64,000 bases of DNA from Muscardinus avellanarius (GCA_963383645.1 OY726565.1:36995529-37059528), one strand, 5' to 3'. Shown: positions 35,601 to 48,658, numbered from the stretch's first letter. Notes: a model not told the origin generated them from the sequence alone. Numbers and translations are program-made.

Positions 35601-36054
35601 TGATGGAAGGATGGAAGGACCTGGGGAACATTATGTTAAGTGAGATTAGCCAAGCACAGAAAGTAAAGGGTCATATGTTTTCTCTAATATGCTCAAGCTA
35701 GAGAGTATTTAGAATACCAGAGGGACTCAAGATAATGGAAGAGAATCTCAGTGGATTCAGGGAGGAAGGGTAGAGGAGAAGGAAGACTGAGGTTCATTAC
35801 TAGAAACATTACCATTAATTATGTGTATCCACGTGAATATACCATTGTCAATCTGGGTACTTAGTAGTGTGAGAGGGGGAAATGGGGAGGTGAGGGGGCA
35901 CCAAGTACTATGAACATGTATGTCACTGTCATTATGATTTACTTTATGATATTAGACTATAATGCACCAATAGAACAAAAATAAATAAATAAAGTATTGG
36001 ATAAGTAAGTAAGAAATAAATGGGAGGAAGAAATCAAATCTTATGCAGGATTCT

Positions 36055-37015
36055 AAATAATTTATGTAGATACTCCTTCAAAGAGATAAAGAATAACTCC
36101 CCACTCTTTAAGTGTGGGCTCTGCATAGTAACTTCTTTCAAGAATACAAAATGGGGGAAAAAAAGAGGGAAAAGAGTAACTATATAACAGAGGAAACTTG
36201 AAAAACACTACCTCAGCCAGTTCAAGACTAGTATACACCCTTAATATAATATGATGCCAAGGGCATTTTACCTCTGTGATCTTCCTCCACAAAATTCATA
36301 ATCATCTAATTGTTGAGAAAAAACATGGGGCAAAAATTACTAAGAAAGAGATCAGGAAAAAACTTTCAGAGGTGATGAATATGTTGATGGAATTGATTAT
36401 GGTGATAGTACAAACTTATGAAGCTGTTTATATTAAACATGTATCACTATTTGTGCATCAGTCCTATACCTCAATGAGGTGTTTTTTAATAAATGATGTG
36501 AGACTATAATGTACCAGTAGAAGGTATCAAAGGACCAAATGGTCTTTAATCTTGAAACAAAATGTCTATTCTTTTCCTTTTCCCTTCATAGTTCAAGTTT
36601 TTAAGTTGTCAGTCATCTTGTACAAAATACTTAATCAGTACTTCTCAAAACTGTTAAGGTCACCAACGAAGGGAAACAGAAAATGCCACAACCAAGAGGC
36701 ACCTAAGGACACATATCTAAATTTAATATGATATGTTGGTTGGAATCCTAGAATAGACAAAAGACATTGGGTAAAAAATAAGAAAATGAGAATAAAATAG
36801 GGATTTTGGTCAATAACACTGAATCAATATTGGTTCATCAGTTGGGGGAACGTACTCTACTAATGTAATGTGTATACTGATAAACATTTCCCAAGAACAG
36901 ACACTGGGTGTAGAATATATAAGCACCCACGCTACTCTCTTTGCAACTTTCTATAAACCAAAAATTACTCTAAGAGAATCTAACACCTAAAAATACAACA
37001 AAATGAAGTCTCGTT
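36055..37015 (+). mobile_element. Old L1M-type 3' UTR remnant
   Basis: Diverged but ordered landmarks: 'gatactccttcaaagagat', 'aaaacactacctcagccag', 'aatatgatatgttggttgg', 'gaatcaatattggttcatc', 'ctctttgcaactttctata'. A segment at about 36330-36590 interrupts the order and may be another old insertion. Confidence 0.55.
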
Positions 37016-37118
37016 TTTAATAACAAAATAAAATTACTAGAAACATGTAAGAGAAGGTAGATACCCTGCAACCTATAATATTCTTCAATGATTGTTCAGA
37101 TGAAACTGTCTAGGTAAA

Positions 37119-37329
37119 TTTTTTTTCCTTTTTTGCAGTACTGGAGATTGAACCCAGGAGCATTCTATCTCTGAGCTGCACCCCCAGACCTATTTTTTAA
37201 TTCTTTATTTTGAAACAGAATCTCACCAAGTTGTGGAGTGCCTCACTGAGTATCTGACCACAAACCTTTGATCTTCCCACCTCAGCCTCTCAAGTACTGG
37301 GCTTACAAAGTGCGCCACCAATGCCCAGC
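37119..37329 (-). repeat. B1-ID SINE
   Basis: 'gcagtactggagattgaacc' to 'gcgccaccaatgcccagc'. Moderately diverged full-length copy. Confidence 0.88.
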
Positions 37330-37465
37330 CTAACTAGATTTTTAAAGTCACAAATATGGGTAGAATCATAAGAAGTCTTTCCATTCATTCTTCTCCCCAA
37401 AAATAGTACCAAATGTAGTAGTTCTTTTCTGTATTTTATTCATCTTATTTATTTTATTTATTTAT

Positions 37466-37688
37466 TATGGTACTAGAGATTGAACCTAGGGGCATTCTAC
37501 CTCTGAGCTATACTCCCAGACCTTTATTTATTTATTTGATTGTTTGTTTGTTTTACTTTGTTTTGAAACAGGGTCTCACCAAGTTGCTGAGGGTCTTGTT
37601 AAATTCCTGAGGCTTACTTCAAACCTGTGATCCTCCTGTCTCAGCCTCTAAAGTATTGGGATTTACAGGAATGTGCCACCATGCTCTA
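37466..37688 (-). repeat. B1-ID SINE with ATTT/TGTT-rich middle
   Basis: 'ggtactagagattgaacctag' to 'aatgtgccaccatgctc'. An ATTT/TTTG-rich expansion (37523-37563) occupies the linker between the ID and B1 parts. 'atttattttatttatttatt' precedes it as the tail. Confidence 0.85.
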
Positions 37689-38655
37689 CTCTCTCTTGTA
37701 TTTTATATTCCTCAAAAGACTAAAATGTTTTTTCAATTTCTTATTATTTTTAAGTTCTTTATTCTTTCTCCCAAAGTTTCTCCTTACAATCAAATTAAAT
37801 TCATCATACTATAATTTCAGCTTATCTTTCTTTTGATTGCCCTTAGTGAAGACATGTGTGTGGAATAACATATTTTAGTAAATGCTATGCAAATACTCGA
37901 AGACAATTATGAAAGTGACCTTTAGTATTGACGCCAAATAATGTTTATTCCTCTGCCTTTTCCCTGATAGGTCATATTTTCTAACTCTTTAATCATTTTA
38001 TGATTTTCTTTGAAGACTTTTTATTGAAAAGGCTCAACAATGGGAAGGAACAAACTATTTATCAGAGTGGTAGCTTTTTAATGGCACTGCTAAACTTCAT
38101 CATGTAGATTTGCCCTTTCCTTAAGCCATACTCAAACTTCAGAAGTTGAAAAGAAAATGTCAAAACTTTGTCCTAAATAGAATAAGTTGTATTCTGTCGT
38201 TGAAACGGTCTCTCTCAAAAATAATATGACTCCAGTTGAAACATCATTATAACTTTTCCAAAATTAAGACAGCATTCAAAATGCTTGATTTGACCTACTT
38301 TTGTACATGGTCAATAATTAGGTTATCACAGAAAATCCAAACTTTGATAAATAATAAAGAAACTAACTTCACAAAATAAGGCAATTACTTTTTTAAATTC
38401 TGGTTTCTTTCTACATGTAGACTCACTACTAGCCTTTCTTTGCATCACTACTTATGTTGAAAAACAGATATGTCTGACAGTGAATTACAAAATCTCAAGA
38501 GTCTGTCCAGGTAAAGTGATCTGAAAAAAAATTATTTGGTTTTCTGAAATCACTTGTTTTTGGATTCTCTGAGCCATCTAAAGTTAACTTGACTCATTAA
38601 TTTGTTAAACAGCTAAAGTTCCAACAATGCTCAAGAAGAAAATGCTAATATGCTA
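37689..38655. other. Unassigned AT-rich sequence
   Basis: No repeat family or coding frame identified. Confidence 0.4.
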
Positions 38656-38877
38656 ATTTTTATTCTTTTGTTTTTTGCAGTATTAAGGATTGAACCCAGA
38701 GGCATTCCACCTCCAGCCAAACCCCCCAGCCCTATTTTTAATTTTTTTTATTTTTAAACAGGGTCTTGCTAAATTAGAGAGCCTCACTAAGTAGCTGAGG
38801 CTGGCTGCAAACCTGCGATCCTCCTGTCTCAGCCTCACAAGTACTGGCTTACAAGCATGCACCACCACGCCTGGCTC
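38656..38877 (-). repeat. B1-ID SINE with 11-bp TSD
   Basis: 'ctaatatgcta' is exact at 38645-38655 and 38878-38888. Complete copy ending 'gcaccaccacgcctggct'. Confidence 0.92.
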
Positions 38878-38888
38878 CTAATATGCTA

Positions 38889-39626
38889 CTTTTGATACAT
38901 CATCTATCTCAATTATTATACATCTTTCACATTTAATGTTTCATAGTTCATTTAAGACAAATGTGCTCCTCCAACCAAACTCATCAGACCTGCCAAGAAT
39001 GAAGAATACAATAAAATTCATAAAAACTTGACCTATGAATCCATCCATATACCTTATTATCTTTAGGTTAAAGGGGTTAATCCCAATGTGAAAGCACCAG
39101 TTTCAAGTGCTCATTTTTTCTTAATCAATTCCTCACCAACCATCTCAAACATCAACATTCTGATCCTTCATGTGGGACTAAGAAATATTTTAGTCAAATC
39201 TGGAAGAAGTCTCCTATTTTCTCTCATATCTCCTTTCTCATTTTCTGCTCCAGAGCTTCTCCCCTCCCAAAAGATTTCCCTTGAGCAGACAAAATTGGCC
39301 CCAACTATTTTCTTCAGCTTTTTCCATCCTTATATAGACTAAGAGCTTCTTATTGCAAGCATCTGTAACTCTGCCTTAGCGGTGTCTTGAGTTGGAGAAG
39401 CATGTTTCGGTGGTCAGACTAAAAATCCTGGGAAGTTGATGCATTCAGAAGCAGTTGTTTACGACAAAAAGGGGTTAGTGAATAAAAAGCCCAAGTGTGC
39501 TTGTCCCTCAGGTGGGACAACCCAGGTATATTTGTATAGTATGCAAGAGGCCCATAGGCATTGAGCTTTAGATGCCAACAATGGCAGTTTGCTCACTCAT
39601 GCAGTTATTGGCTTCCTTCCTTCAAT
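38889..39626. other. Unassigned sequence
   Basis: The 84-codon plus frame (39088-39342) has no recognisable domain and no codon-level conservation can be judged. No transposon seen. Confidence 0.4.
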
Positions 39627-40276
39627 ATTAGTAAGGGTTCTCCAGACAATTGAATCACTAGGAGAGAGACAGAGACAGAGATAGATAAGAGATCTACGAT
39701 AGGACTTGCCTTATATGATTATAAAGACCAAGAAAATCTCATGATCTGCTACCTGCAAGCTAAAGTATCAGGCTAAGCTGGTAGCACAAATCAGTCCATG
39801 TCTGAAAACCTGGGGCAGGGAGATATAAGAAAAACCTGATGTTGTAAGTACCAATCCCAGTTCAAAGGCCAAAAAACCAGGAACACCAAAATCTGGGGTA
39901 CCCCAGCTCAAAAAAAAAAAATGAATTCACCTTTCTTCTTTTTATTCCATTCAGGACCTCAGTGGATTGGATAATGACCACTGGCATTGGTGAGTGAACA
40001 CAATATTTTTTATTCAGGCTAGTAATTCAAATGTTAATGTCTTTCAAAAACACCCTCACAGACACAACCTGGAGAAGTAGCTCAGTGGTAGAGATCTTGC
40101 CTAACACGTGCAAGACCCTAAGTTTTACTCCCTGACATGGAAATGAGGAGGAGGAGGAGGAGGAGGAGGAGGAGGAGGAGGAGGGAGGACAACCACCAAC
40201 CACAACAACAACGTTTTGTGAGATGTCTCGGCATGTCTTACCAAAGTCAAGTTGGTACATAAAATTAACCATTATA
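39627..40276 (+). mobile_element. ERVL-type LTR (MLT2-like), ancient, split by an ID SINE
   Basis: Landmarks in order: 'agtaagggttctccagac', 'gatctgctacctgcaagc', 'tcaggacctcagtggattgg', 'aaaacaccctcacagacac', then after the SINE 'aagtcaagttggtacataaa' and 'attaaccatta'. This order matches a widespread ERVL-class LTR. No internal region is attached. Confidence 0.65.
40066..40187 (+). repeat. ID-like SINE with (GGA)n tail
   Basis: 'gagaagtagctcagtggtag' (box A) and 'ccctaagttttactccctg' (box B region), then (GGA)n at 40145-40187. 'acaacc' flanks it on both sides, within the LTR above. Confidence 0.82.
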
Positions 40277-40292
40277 TCCTCCTTAACATTCA

Positions 40293-40434
40293 AGCTGGGA
40301 ATGGTGGTATACGCCTATAATCCCAGTACTTGGGAGGCTGAGACTGGAGGACCTCAGGTTGGAGGACAACCTCAGCAAGTAGTGAGACTCTCTTCAATTT
40401 AGTGAGACACTGGGCTCAGTCCCTACTATCACAA
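40293..40434 (+). repeat. B1-ID SINE with deleted ID portion
   Basis: Head 'gctgggaatggtggtatacg' through 'gagacactgggctcagtccc'. Most of the tRNA-like segment is gone. Confidence 0.8.
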
Positions 40435-41507
40435 ATATCTACACTCAAATCTTTCTCTCAGGCTCTAAAGACACTGTACTTATATCAATATTTCCTTATT
40501 TTTTATTTGCCATTCTCATATTAAGTGCATAAAATTAAACTTCTTTGTTGATAATTATATTTAAGTTAAAATATGTTATAATCATGACATGATTTATGTA
40601 CATAAAGAGCTTTGCTTACTCTACATAAACACTATGAATTTGTGATCATATTAGAGAATTCTTATTATTAGATTTAAGATAACTTAAGCTAAACTTTGCA
40701 AACATGTTAACTTTCGTATCCAGACATGAGCTTTCAGATTTTGCACTTGAACAATAATCTGCTTTATCTTTTGTATCATGAAATATTTTTCAAAGTATTT
40801 GGTTATCCATATGCTTTATCATAATAGACATGATGGCCACTAATCCGCATACTCACTTATATGAATTCTGAGAATTCAAACACAGCCTCCCTAAAATTAA
40901 ATTGTATTTTTTCTATTGCCAATTAAATGGATATTAAACTGAATTACGAATAACCGGAAAATATTAAATAAAATTTAACAAATAAGTATGTTAAAGACTT
41001 TAGCTTTATTTAGTAAGGGCCACCTAAATCCTCAGAAACACGACGCCCCCTCCACCATAATGGAGCCCTGCCCATAGAAAAGCAGTCAAAGCTGACCCCA
41101 GGAAACTAGCAGAAGTGGATTATAGAACATAATTTATATGGAGACTAGAGGGAAACATCGCTGACATTTTATTGTGGGTTCTCAATTTTCTTCCCACACA
41201 TCACTAGTTATAGTTTCAAGAAATAAGAGTTCATTCTCATTTAATATGCAAAGGCATCCAGTGGGGCGAATGGTTGCTCCTCACCACTCACCCTGGGAAA
41301 TTGCCCTCTGACACACTTGACAAGCACACTCAGAACCAACCAGAGCCTCCAGGGAAATCTTCAGGGAAGTGATTTGCTCCCTATAAAAATTTACAGGAAA
41401 ATGAGAGAAAAAAAATGGAACCAGCATGTGGAAAAAAGCCACGTAGCATGCACTCTTGCCAGGAACTTATTGCCCAGGTGAGTTATGCTTAATAAAATAA
41501 TTTTTAA
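40435..41507. other. Unassigned AT-rich sequence
   Basis: Possible old repeats below recognition. No coding signal. Confidence 0.4.
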
Positions 41508-41743
41508 GCTGGGCATCATGGTGCATGCCCATAATCCCAGAATTTGGGAGGTTGAGACAGAAAGATTGAAGGTTTCCAGTTTCAGCGACTTAGTGAGGCC
41601 CTCTGCAACTCCCCAAGACCCTCTTTCAAGATGAAAATAAATATAGGATGGGGGATAGAACCCAGATGTAGAAGGCCTCTGGATTTCACTCCCAGTACCA
41701 CACACACAAAAAAAATAAAAAGTAAAAAAGTAAATAAATAAAA

Positions 41744-41774
<31 letters not shown>
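41508..41774 (+). repeat. B1-ID SINE plus (AT)n
   Basis: SINE 41508-41713, 'gctgggcatcatggtgcatg' to 'ccagtaccacacacac'. The A-tail has become AAAT-rich, then (AT)n at 41749-41774. Confidence 0.88.
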
Positions 41775-43124
41775 CCTATAGACACCCGGTATATACATTA
41801 TGTATGTGTGTATGTGTGTTCCTGTGGAAGAGAAATACAAACACTCAGAGGGTTAGAGCGCACCTTCTCTGAAGGGCCTTCACACTACAGAATAAACATA
41901 CTTCAGGGCACTAAAGAGGCAGAAGAGACCATGGGTCCTGAACAAACTACTAATCTCTGAGCCAGCAATCACCCAGAACATTCTCCTTGCTTTCTCCTCA
42001 ATGGCAGGTATGTACAAATCCAGACTGCCATCTCATCTCCTAAATTAGTCAGCTGTAATGCGACCAATAATTACAAAGTGGACTTGGAAGGTAGACTGTA
42101 AAACTTGAATGCCAAAAAGGAAAACCCATACTAGAGCTTTTTAGATCCCTTTAGAACAAGAGCACACTCTAAGGGTAGGCTAATTTTTTAAGGTAATTTG
42201 TTTTACCATGAACTTGGAAATTAGCAGCCATAAGCATAATTTAATCACGATAACCAAAATATTCCAAACACTACTTTTTCTGATAAAGTATTATGACAAA
42301 TAATATTGTGGCTGGGTAGAGAAAGACCCCTAGCTACTTGCAGCAGGAGAGAACTCATTATGAGATTTAAGATAGCTTGGGCTAAACTTTGCGATCACGT
42401 TAACTTCTTCCAGTCAGAGAAAGCTGGATCTGTACAAACTGCCTTCTCAGGCCCATTCCAAACCTGGCATGGCCATTCTTCCAACTTTACTTTTTATTTT
42501 TTCATGTAAAATGCATCAGAAAAAAATCATGGTCAATGAATCATTTATTATAGTAATAGAATAATATGTGATATGGCACAGTTTACCGCTGGAGTGTGAA
42601 TATAATATTAAACTTAATGTCAATTTATGATTTCCAGATGGGTAAAAGACAAGAAACTAGTGAAAAAGGAAGAAAAGTGTAATCCTGAGTGCACAGTAAA
42701 TCTTTCTCATTTCATTTTCACATGGAAAGTGACCCTGACAGTAACTAAACCTTTTTCTTCTATGCTATCCTTAATGTTTTGTGGCAAGAGATGGGGAAGT
42801 CAATTAGTATTCTTATCAGTTAAATGATGATTTATGATTTATTAAAATATTCATGAAGAAAAATAATGCTTTGAAAATTGTTTTGAATGAGGCAACAAAA
42901 TTATGGGCACTGCAGGCCCATTTATCACTTTTCAAGTATATAAAGATATATATGTTACAAATTACATTTACCTAAAGTAAGACACTTGTTATCTACTGAA
43001 CTTTAGAACATTTTCTCCAAAAGTGTATACCAGATAGAAATTTTAATATTTGTGATACAAATAATATTTTCTATGCCACAACACCCAAGCCCTTCTTTGA
43101 TAACTTTTGGGGGTTTTATTATTT
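41775..43124. other. Unassigned, apparently single-copy sequence
   Basis: Three short plus frames are open without domains. Nothing else recognised. Confidence 0.4.
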
Positions 43125-43400
43125 CCTCAGAAAACCTACCCTGACCCCCAGGTCTGCAGGAGGCATCACAATGTGTGTTTCTGTCATACAACAAGCTGCA
43201 CCTCCTCTGTGACAGCTCTTTTCTTAGTATGTCACAAGCTACTGTCTGCTCTCTGGAATTCATACTGGACAACAAACTCTGAAAAGTCAGAGAACATGCA
43301 TGTGGAGCTCCTCATCTTTGCTATGATCTACATCTCTTCACCTGTCTGGAATCCTGCAGGCATGGCACAAATATTTGTTAAGCACAATCTATCTCAAGAG
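43125..43400 (+). repeat. L2 3' end, ancient
   Basis: 'aaaacctaccctgaccccc' early and 'gcaggcatggcacaaatatttg' at the end follow the L2 3'-terminal order. Strongly diverged. Confidence 0.6.
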
Positions 43401-43575
43401 TTTCACAGACATGTTAATTACTGACCTTTGGTTACCCACCTTGTAATCTTTTTAATCAAATGTTCTAAGTTGAGCAGGCAGGCACGTTCATGAGCATGCA
43501 GTCAATTCATTTCCTTATACTATTGTTTAGTGCCATTAGGAAGGTCAATTTAAGACAAGCCACAGAGATGAATAA

Positions 43576-43576
<1 letters not shown>

Positions 43577-43616
<40 letters not shown>

Positions 43617-44110
43617 CATTGAAAAACTATTTAGCCTTAAAAAATAATAAAAGCCTGTCATATGGAACAACATGGATAAGCTTGGAGGATACTATGTTCA
43701 ATGAAATAAGCCAGACACAGGATGAATATCACATGATCTAACTCATATGTACAATCTAAAAAAAAATTGATCTTATAAAAGTAGAAAGAATGGTGGTTAC
43801 CAGAAACTGGGGCATGGAGGGGTGTGAATATGTTTGTCAAAGGTTATAAATTTTCAGTTACATATGTAAAATAAGTTCAAGAGATCTATTGTACAAAATA
43901 ATGATAACAGCTAATAACAATATATTCTTAAATAATGCTTAAAGAGTAGATTTTGAGTTCTCAGTACAAAAACAACAATTATCTGAGGTAATAAAATATT
44001 AAGTAAGCATGATGTAACTATTCCACAATGTATGTATATATGTATTTAAAACATATTATATGTGATTATATATGTCATTTTATGTCAATTTTTTAATTTA
44101 AAAAATGTAA
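43577..44110 (+). mobile_element. Old L1M 3' end with an internal (CA)n
   Basis: (CA)n at 43579-43613 precedes 'aaactatttagccttaaaaa', 'ggataagcttggaggatac', 'gaaataagccagacacagg', 'ggtggttaccagaaactgg' and 'aaaacaacaattatctgagg'. A typical sense-strand L1M ORF2 tail and 3' UTR. Frame lost. Confidence 0.8.
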
Positions 44111-45479
44111 AGACACTTCATAAATGAGATAGCTAAAACTAGTGCCAGAAGAAAACAAGTAACTGGTCCTCAGCCTTCCTGGATCCTAGCCCAGGATTCT
44201 TTGATGTTCAGTTCAGACTAATCACCTTCCATCTTTCTATGAGATGCACCCTCCGAAGGCCAAAGCAACAGTGTCCTTAGGTTTCTCAGAGATCATCAAA
44301 ACGCATATGACATTGGCAGTGATTCTTAAAAGAAGGGGAAAATATATACAAGCAGAAGTAGAGAGCCAGGAGTGATTATTTTTGTCTATGGAAACCAGGA
44401 AGTCTCCTGAAAAGTAACATGTGAGCAGTGTTTCTATTTAAGTAAAAAATGTACTGACATTTAACCTACACATACAAGCAGTGCTTTGAAATACTCTCAG
44501 TAGGAAAAGATGGGGAATTGGCATAGGATCCAGAGAGACAAGAGTACCCAAAACCTTGCAGCATGGAACGGTTGCTACAGTTGAACGTGTAAGCAGTTTA
44601 GGATCACTGCAGTATAAAGCACGAAAGAAACAGTAGAGAGATGAGCCCAGGAAAGTAGCCAGGGCGGCAGATGCTGTGCTAAAATGCTGCTACCTTTGGT
44701 TAACAGAGAAGTAAAACAATTATGCAGCATTTATCCCCTCAGAAAGAGCACTCCAGCTGACTGGTGAAGAGTTGATTTGAATGTGGTGAGAAAAGAAGAT
44801 GAGGCCAGTTAAGAAGCTATTGCAATAAACCAGGCAGTGCTGATTAACCAAAATGGTGTACTAATCACCGGGTCATCGCTTTTCTCTAATCAGTAACAAG
44901 AGTTAGAAGGCACTTTAGGCCACCCTGCTCTAGGGCAAGCTGCAACTGCTAAGCCTGGGCAAATGTAAAAATGGACTCCTGGTCCAAGGGGATAATGCCT
45001 CTTTTCCTCCCACAGAGCCCATTCCCCCCTTTAAGCTAGCATTTGACACGACCTTTAAGAGGTCACTCTACAGGGCTGAGGCTGTGTGGATCAAGGTGAA
45101 CTTGCTCTATCTCCAGGACCGCTATAGTATATAGTACAAGATGCAGTTTTAGTTCAATTCCTTCAACTAGGATTGATTTAAAACAATGAAATCCAGTAAG
45201 AATTTTTATAATCTGCCTTGTACAGCATAATAACAAGAGCCCTGCTTGGGAACAGTTTGAGGTCCCATTACAGTGCCTTGCATATAATATTTTATGGTTA
45301 AGACAATGATAAATAGGTGTAAAATTCTCAAACATCAATCTTCATGAAATACAATTGAGAATTTACAAGTGCTTTCATACCAAGATTTTAATCATTTAAA
45401 TTTGACTTGTTCATAAATTTTTGCTTACTTGTGTTTGAGTGTAGCTTAAAGGTCAACCACCCCAATTTAGTTAGTCAAC
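44111..45479. other. Unassigned, apparently single-copy sequence
   Basis: No transposon or coding exon recognised. One of the longer repeat-poor stretches. Confidence 0.45.
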
Positions 45480-45730
45480 AATTATTAAGAACTACAGGCC
45501 ACATATTGTATGACAGGGTAAATACAGTTAATAACAATGCATTGCATTTTTTGAAAAATACTGAGGGTAGATTTTAAGAAAAAAATAAGTATGAGAAATA
45601 ATTTATATGTTAATCATTTAATTAGCCATTCCACAATATGTATGTTTCATAACATCATGTTGTACATGATAAATATATGTGACTATTATTTGTCAATTTA
45701 AAAATTGTTTTTTAATTTTAAGAAACAAAG
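45480..45730 (+). mobile_element. Old L1M 3' UTR fragment
   Basis: 'ggtaaatacagttaataac', 'gagggtagattttaag', 'ccattccacaatatgtatg' and 'caacatcatgttgtac'-like text match the same L1M 3' UTR type as 43.9-44.1 kb. Confidence 0.65.
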
Positions 45731-45926
45731 AACTATAAGCCACAATTCTAGGAGCTGTGAACATTAAGAGATAACTTGTTGCCCCACAGAACTTAAGATC
45801 TATTTGGTAAAACAAGAAGCAAACATAATAATCAGTCAGTGTTTCTTTATACTAAAAATAAGTGAACAAGCAACACATGATAAACTACAAATTAATAATT
45901 CACCACATAGTTAAATTTTATAATGA

Positions 45927-46126
45927 AGCCAGGCATGGTGGTACACGCTTCTAATCCCAGCATTTGGGAGGCTGAGACAGGGGGATCGCAGTTTGTGGAC
46001 AGCCTTAGCTACTTAGTGAGGCTCTGTGCAACTCAGTGAGACCGTTTGAAAATTAAAAAAAAAAAAAATAGGACTGGAGGTGTAGCCTGGAGGTAGAATG
46101 CCCCTGGATTCATCCATAGTACCGCA

Positions 46127-46180
<54 letters not shown>
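45927..46180 (+). repeat. B1-ID SINE with (AT)n tail
   Basis: 'gccaggcatggtggtacacg' to 'catccatagtaccgcaaat'. (AT)n at 46134-46178 replaces the A-tail. Confidence 0.9.
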
Positions 46181-46184
46181 TATG

Positions 46185-47261
46185 TTTGAAAAAGAATGAG
46201 AGAAATAGGGTTGGAATGACTCATTCTATGAAACTATGAAACTACTAGAAGAAATTCTAGGGAAAATACATCAACACATTGGTATAGGCAATTTTTTTTA
46301 GAAAACCTTTAAAGCACAGAAAACAAAGTCAAAAACAGCAACTGAGGTTTCATCAAAGTAAGAAGCTTCTGCACAACATAGAAATTAATCAGTATAGTGA
46401 AGAGACAGCCAATAGAATGGGGGAAAATAGTCGCAAACTATTCATCTGACAAGGGATTAACAAGCAGATTATAGAAGGAATTAAATTGATACACCCACTA
46501 TAAAAAAAACAGTATGAGTATTCCTCAAAAAACTAAAATAGGCAGGCATGGCAGCACACGCTTGTAATCCCCATGCTTGGGAGGCGGAGACAGGAGGATC
46601 ACGCAGGTTCGAAGCCGGCCTCACTGTCTTAAGAGACCCTGTTTCCAAATAAAAATACAAAAACTAGGTATCTGGGAGTGTAGCCCAGAAGTAGAAGGGT
46701 TTCCAGAAACCCAAGTACCACCAAAAAAAAAAAAAAAAAAAAACAACTAAAAATAGAACAAGCTTGTGATCTAGAAATACCACTATGGGTACATATTGAG
46801 AAATTAAATCATTAAATGAAGTAGATACCTACACACTATTCACAGTACCCAAGATCTGAAATCAACCCATGTATCCATTAATGGATGAATGAATAGAGAA
46901 AATGTTCTATATATACATAATGGTATTATTCAGCTATTTAAAAAGAATGAAATCTTGTCATTTGCAGCAAATGAATGAAACTGGAAGACATCGTGTTATG
47001 TGAAATAAGCCAAGAACAAAAAGACAACTAATGTATGTTCTCACTCATTTTTAGAGACTAAAAAAAAAAAAAAAATTTTCCTCATAGAAGAAGATGGAAT
47101 AGTAGTCACTAGAGACTAGGACAGGGACAAGGAATGAAGAGAGAGTAGGCAACAGCTACCAAAACACAGTTACATAGAAAATAATTCTGGTGTTTCATAG
47201 TCCTGTCAGGTAACTGTAGCCTACAACAATTTACGACATACTTCAAAATAACTAGAAACAA
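46185..47261 (+). mobile_element. Old L1M ORF2 tail and 3' UTR, split by a SINE
   Basis: 'gaagaaattctagggaaaat', 'agaagcttctgcacaac', 'acaagggattaacaagcag', then after the SINE 'aataccactatgggtac', 'aaactggaagacatcgtg' and 'agactaggacagggac'. Sense-strand L1, frame destroyed. Confidence 0.82.
46541..46741 (+). repeat. Young B1-ID SINE, 'tccagaaaccc' subfamily
   Basis: 'ggcaggcatggcagcacacg' to 'agtaccacc' plus about 20 A. The middle reads 'gaagccggcctcactgtc', an intact subfamily signature. Inserted in the L1M above, with A-rich 'aactaaaa' repeated at both edges. Confidence 0.9.
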
Positions 47262-47476
47262 GCCAGGCATGGTGGTGCACACTTGTAATCCCAGCACTGG
47301 GGAGGTGGAGATGGGAGGATCGCAGTTCATGAACAGCCTCAGCTACTTAGTAGGGCCCTTTGCAACTCAGTGAGACCATTTCAAAATAAACAGACTAAAA
47401 ATAGAGCTGAGAGTGTAGCTCAGAGGTAGAATGCCCCTGGGTTCCATCCCCAGTACCGCAAAAAAAAAAAAAAAAA
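47262..47476 (+). repeat. B1-ID SINE
   Basis: 'gccaggcatggtggtgcaca' to 'gttccatccccagtaccgc' plus a pure A-tail. Full length and little decayed. Confidence 0.93.
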
Positions 47477-48249
47477 CCTAAAAATAAGAGTCTAAAGATT
47501 TTCAACACATGGAAGTGATCAATGTTTGTTATAGAAATGCTAATTACCTTGGGTTTATCACTACATATTATATACATGTATCAAACTACAATACTGTATT
47601 ACATAAACATTTATAAATACGATATCAATTTAAGTAAAGTTAAGGATGAATCTAAATATTTTTATCAGAATTGAAAATGAGTAAGGGATATCAGAAATAA
47701 CTCCAACTAGGCAAACTTTCAAAAAGAATGTTTTATTCTCTAAAGCACTGTTTTACACACTGAGTTTTCTATTAAACATTGTGGATAAGGATACTCTATT
47801 CTCCTAAAGTAGTTGCTGGTGATTTCCAAAGACAGGATTTCTTATAAAGTAATGAGCTAACCTTAGAGATGTTATATCACTGAGCTCTGAGTTCTTATTC
47901 AAGAGAAATTTTAATGTACACTATCAGGAGAAATAAAAATTACTAGAATATTTGATGGAATCGGTTAAATTCCACAGAGAGACCTATACTGAACTGTTCC
48001 ATTCAACCATCTTGACTAATGACAGAAAAATTGATCACTGGCATCTAGGCAGTGAAATATACAAAGATCCATCTGTCAAACCAGTTGTTAAACTTGAACA
48101 GGAAACAAATGATAAATCTGTTAGTTTTAGCATTTTCTCTTAAAATATTCCAGGACATTTTTCTGATAGCAGAAGAATGGACCCTGCGGAGTTCTTGTTG
48201 AGATAATAGATGTCCATGGAACCTTTTTAGTTGTCTCAGAAGGTCTTCA
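47477..48249. other. Unassigned sequence
   Basis: No transposon recognised. A 63-codon plus frame (47952-48143) shows no domain. Confidence 0.4.
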
Positions 48250-48261
48250 GAAAGCATTTTA

Positions 48262-48458
48262 TTAGCCGGGCGTGGTGGCGCACGCTTGTAATCCCCGCGC
48301 TTGGGAGGCAGAGACAGGAGGATCGCGTAGGTTCGAAGCCAGCCGCACGCGCTGGCTTAGGAGACCCTGTTTCCAAATAAAAAATATATAAAAATAGGTC
48401 TGGGAGTGTAGCCCGGAGGTAGAAGGGCTTCCAGGAACCCCAGTACCACCAAAAAAAA

Positions 48459-48508
<50 letters not shown>
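48262..48508 (+). repeat. Young B1-ID SINE with (GAAA)n tail and 12-bp TSD
   Basis: 'gccgggcgtggtggcgcacg' with CpGs retained ('gccgcacgcgctgg'). The TSD 'gaaagcatttta' is exact at 48250-48261 and 48509-48520. CpG retention implies recent insertion. Confidence 0.95.
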
Positions 48509-48513
<5 letters not shown>

Positions 48514-48524
48514 CATTTTATAGA

Positions 48525-48658
48525 GCCAGGTGCAGAGGCACATGTTATAATCCCACTACTTGGGAGGCTAAGACAGGAGGATCACAGATTTGAGGCCAGC
48601 ATGTGGTAGAACACTCGTGCATTCAATTCCCAGTACCACACACACACAAAAAAAAAAA
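48525..48658 (+). repeat. B1-ID SINE with internal deletion
   Basis: Head 'gccaggtgcagaggcacatg' jumps from 'gaggccagca' to 'tgtggtagaacactcg'. About 70 bp of linker and ID start are missing. Confidence 0.82.

Larger units (their letters stand above)
33301..36000 (+). mobile_element. L1 3' part on the plus strand, twice interrupted
   Basis: ORF2 C-terminal sequence starts near 33370 ('aaggtattggaagcagtatgg', 'gaccaatggaacagaatag'). Frames with 'LTKWEIFTNHPSDRGLIA' (33765-33983) and 'WITKL' (34896-35129) show L1 ORF2. It pauses at 33991, resumes at 34751, is broken again by the SINE at 35200-35600, and ends with the 3' UTR and 'aataaataaataaag' near 35995. Breaks are insertions, not rearrangement. 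Confidence 0.88.

Noticed and set aside
35308..35701. Poly-Lys/Glu or poly-Ser ORFs on both strands
   Set aside because: Translation of the GAA/GGA/GAT microsatellite on a SINE tail.
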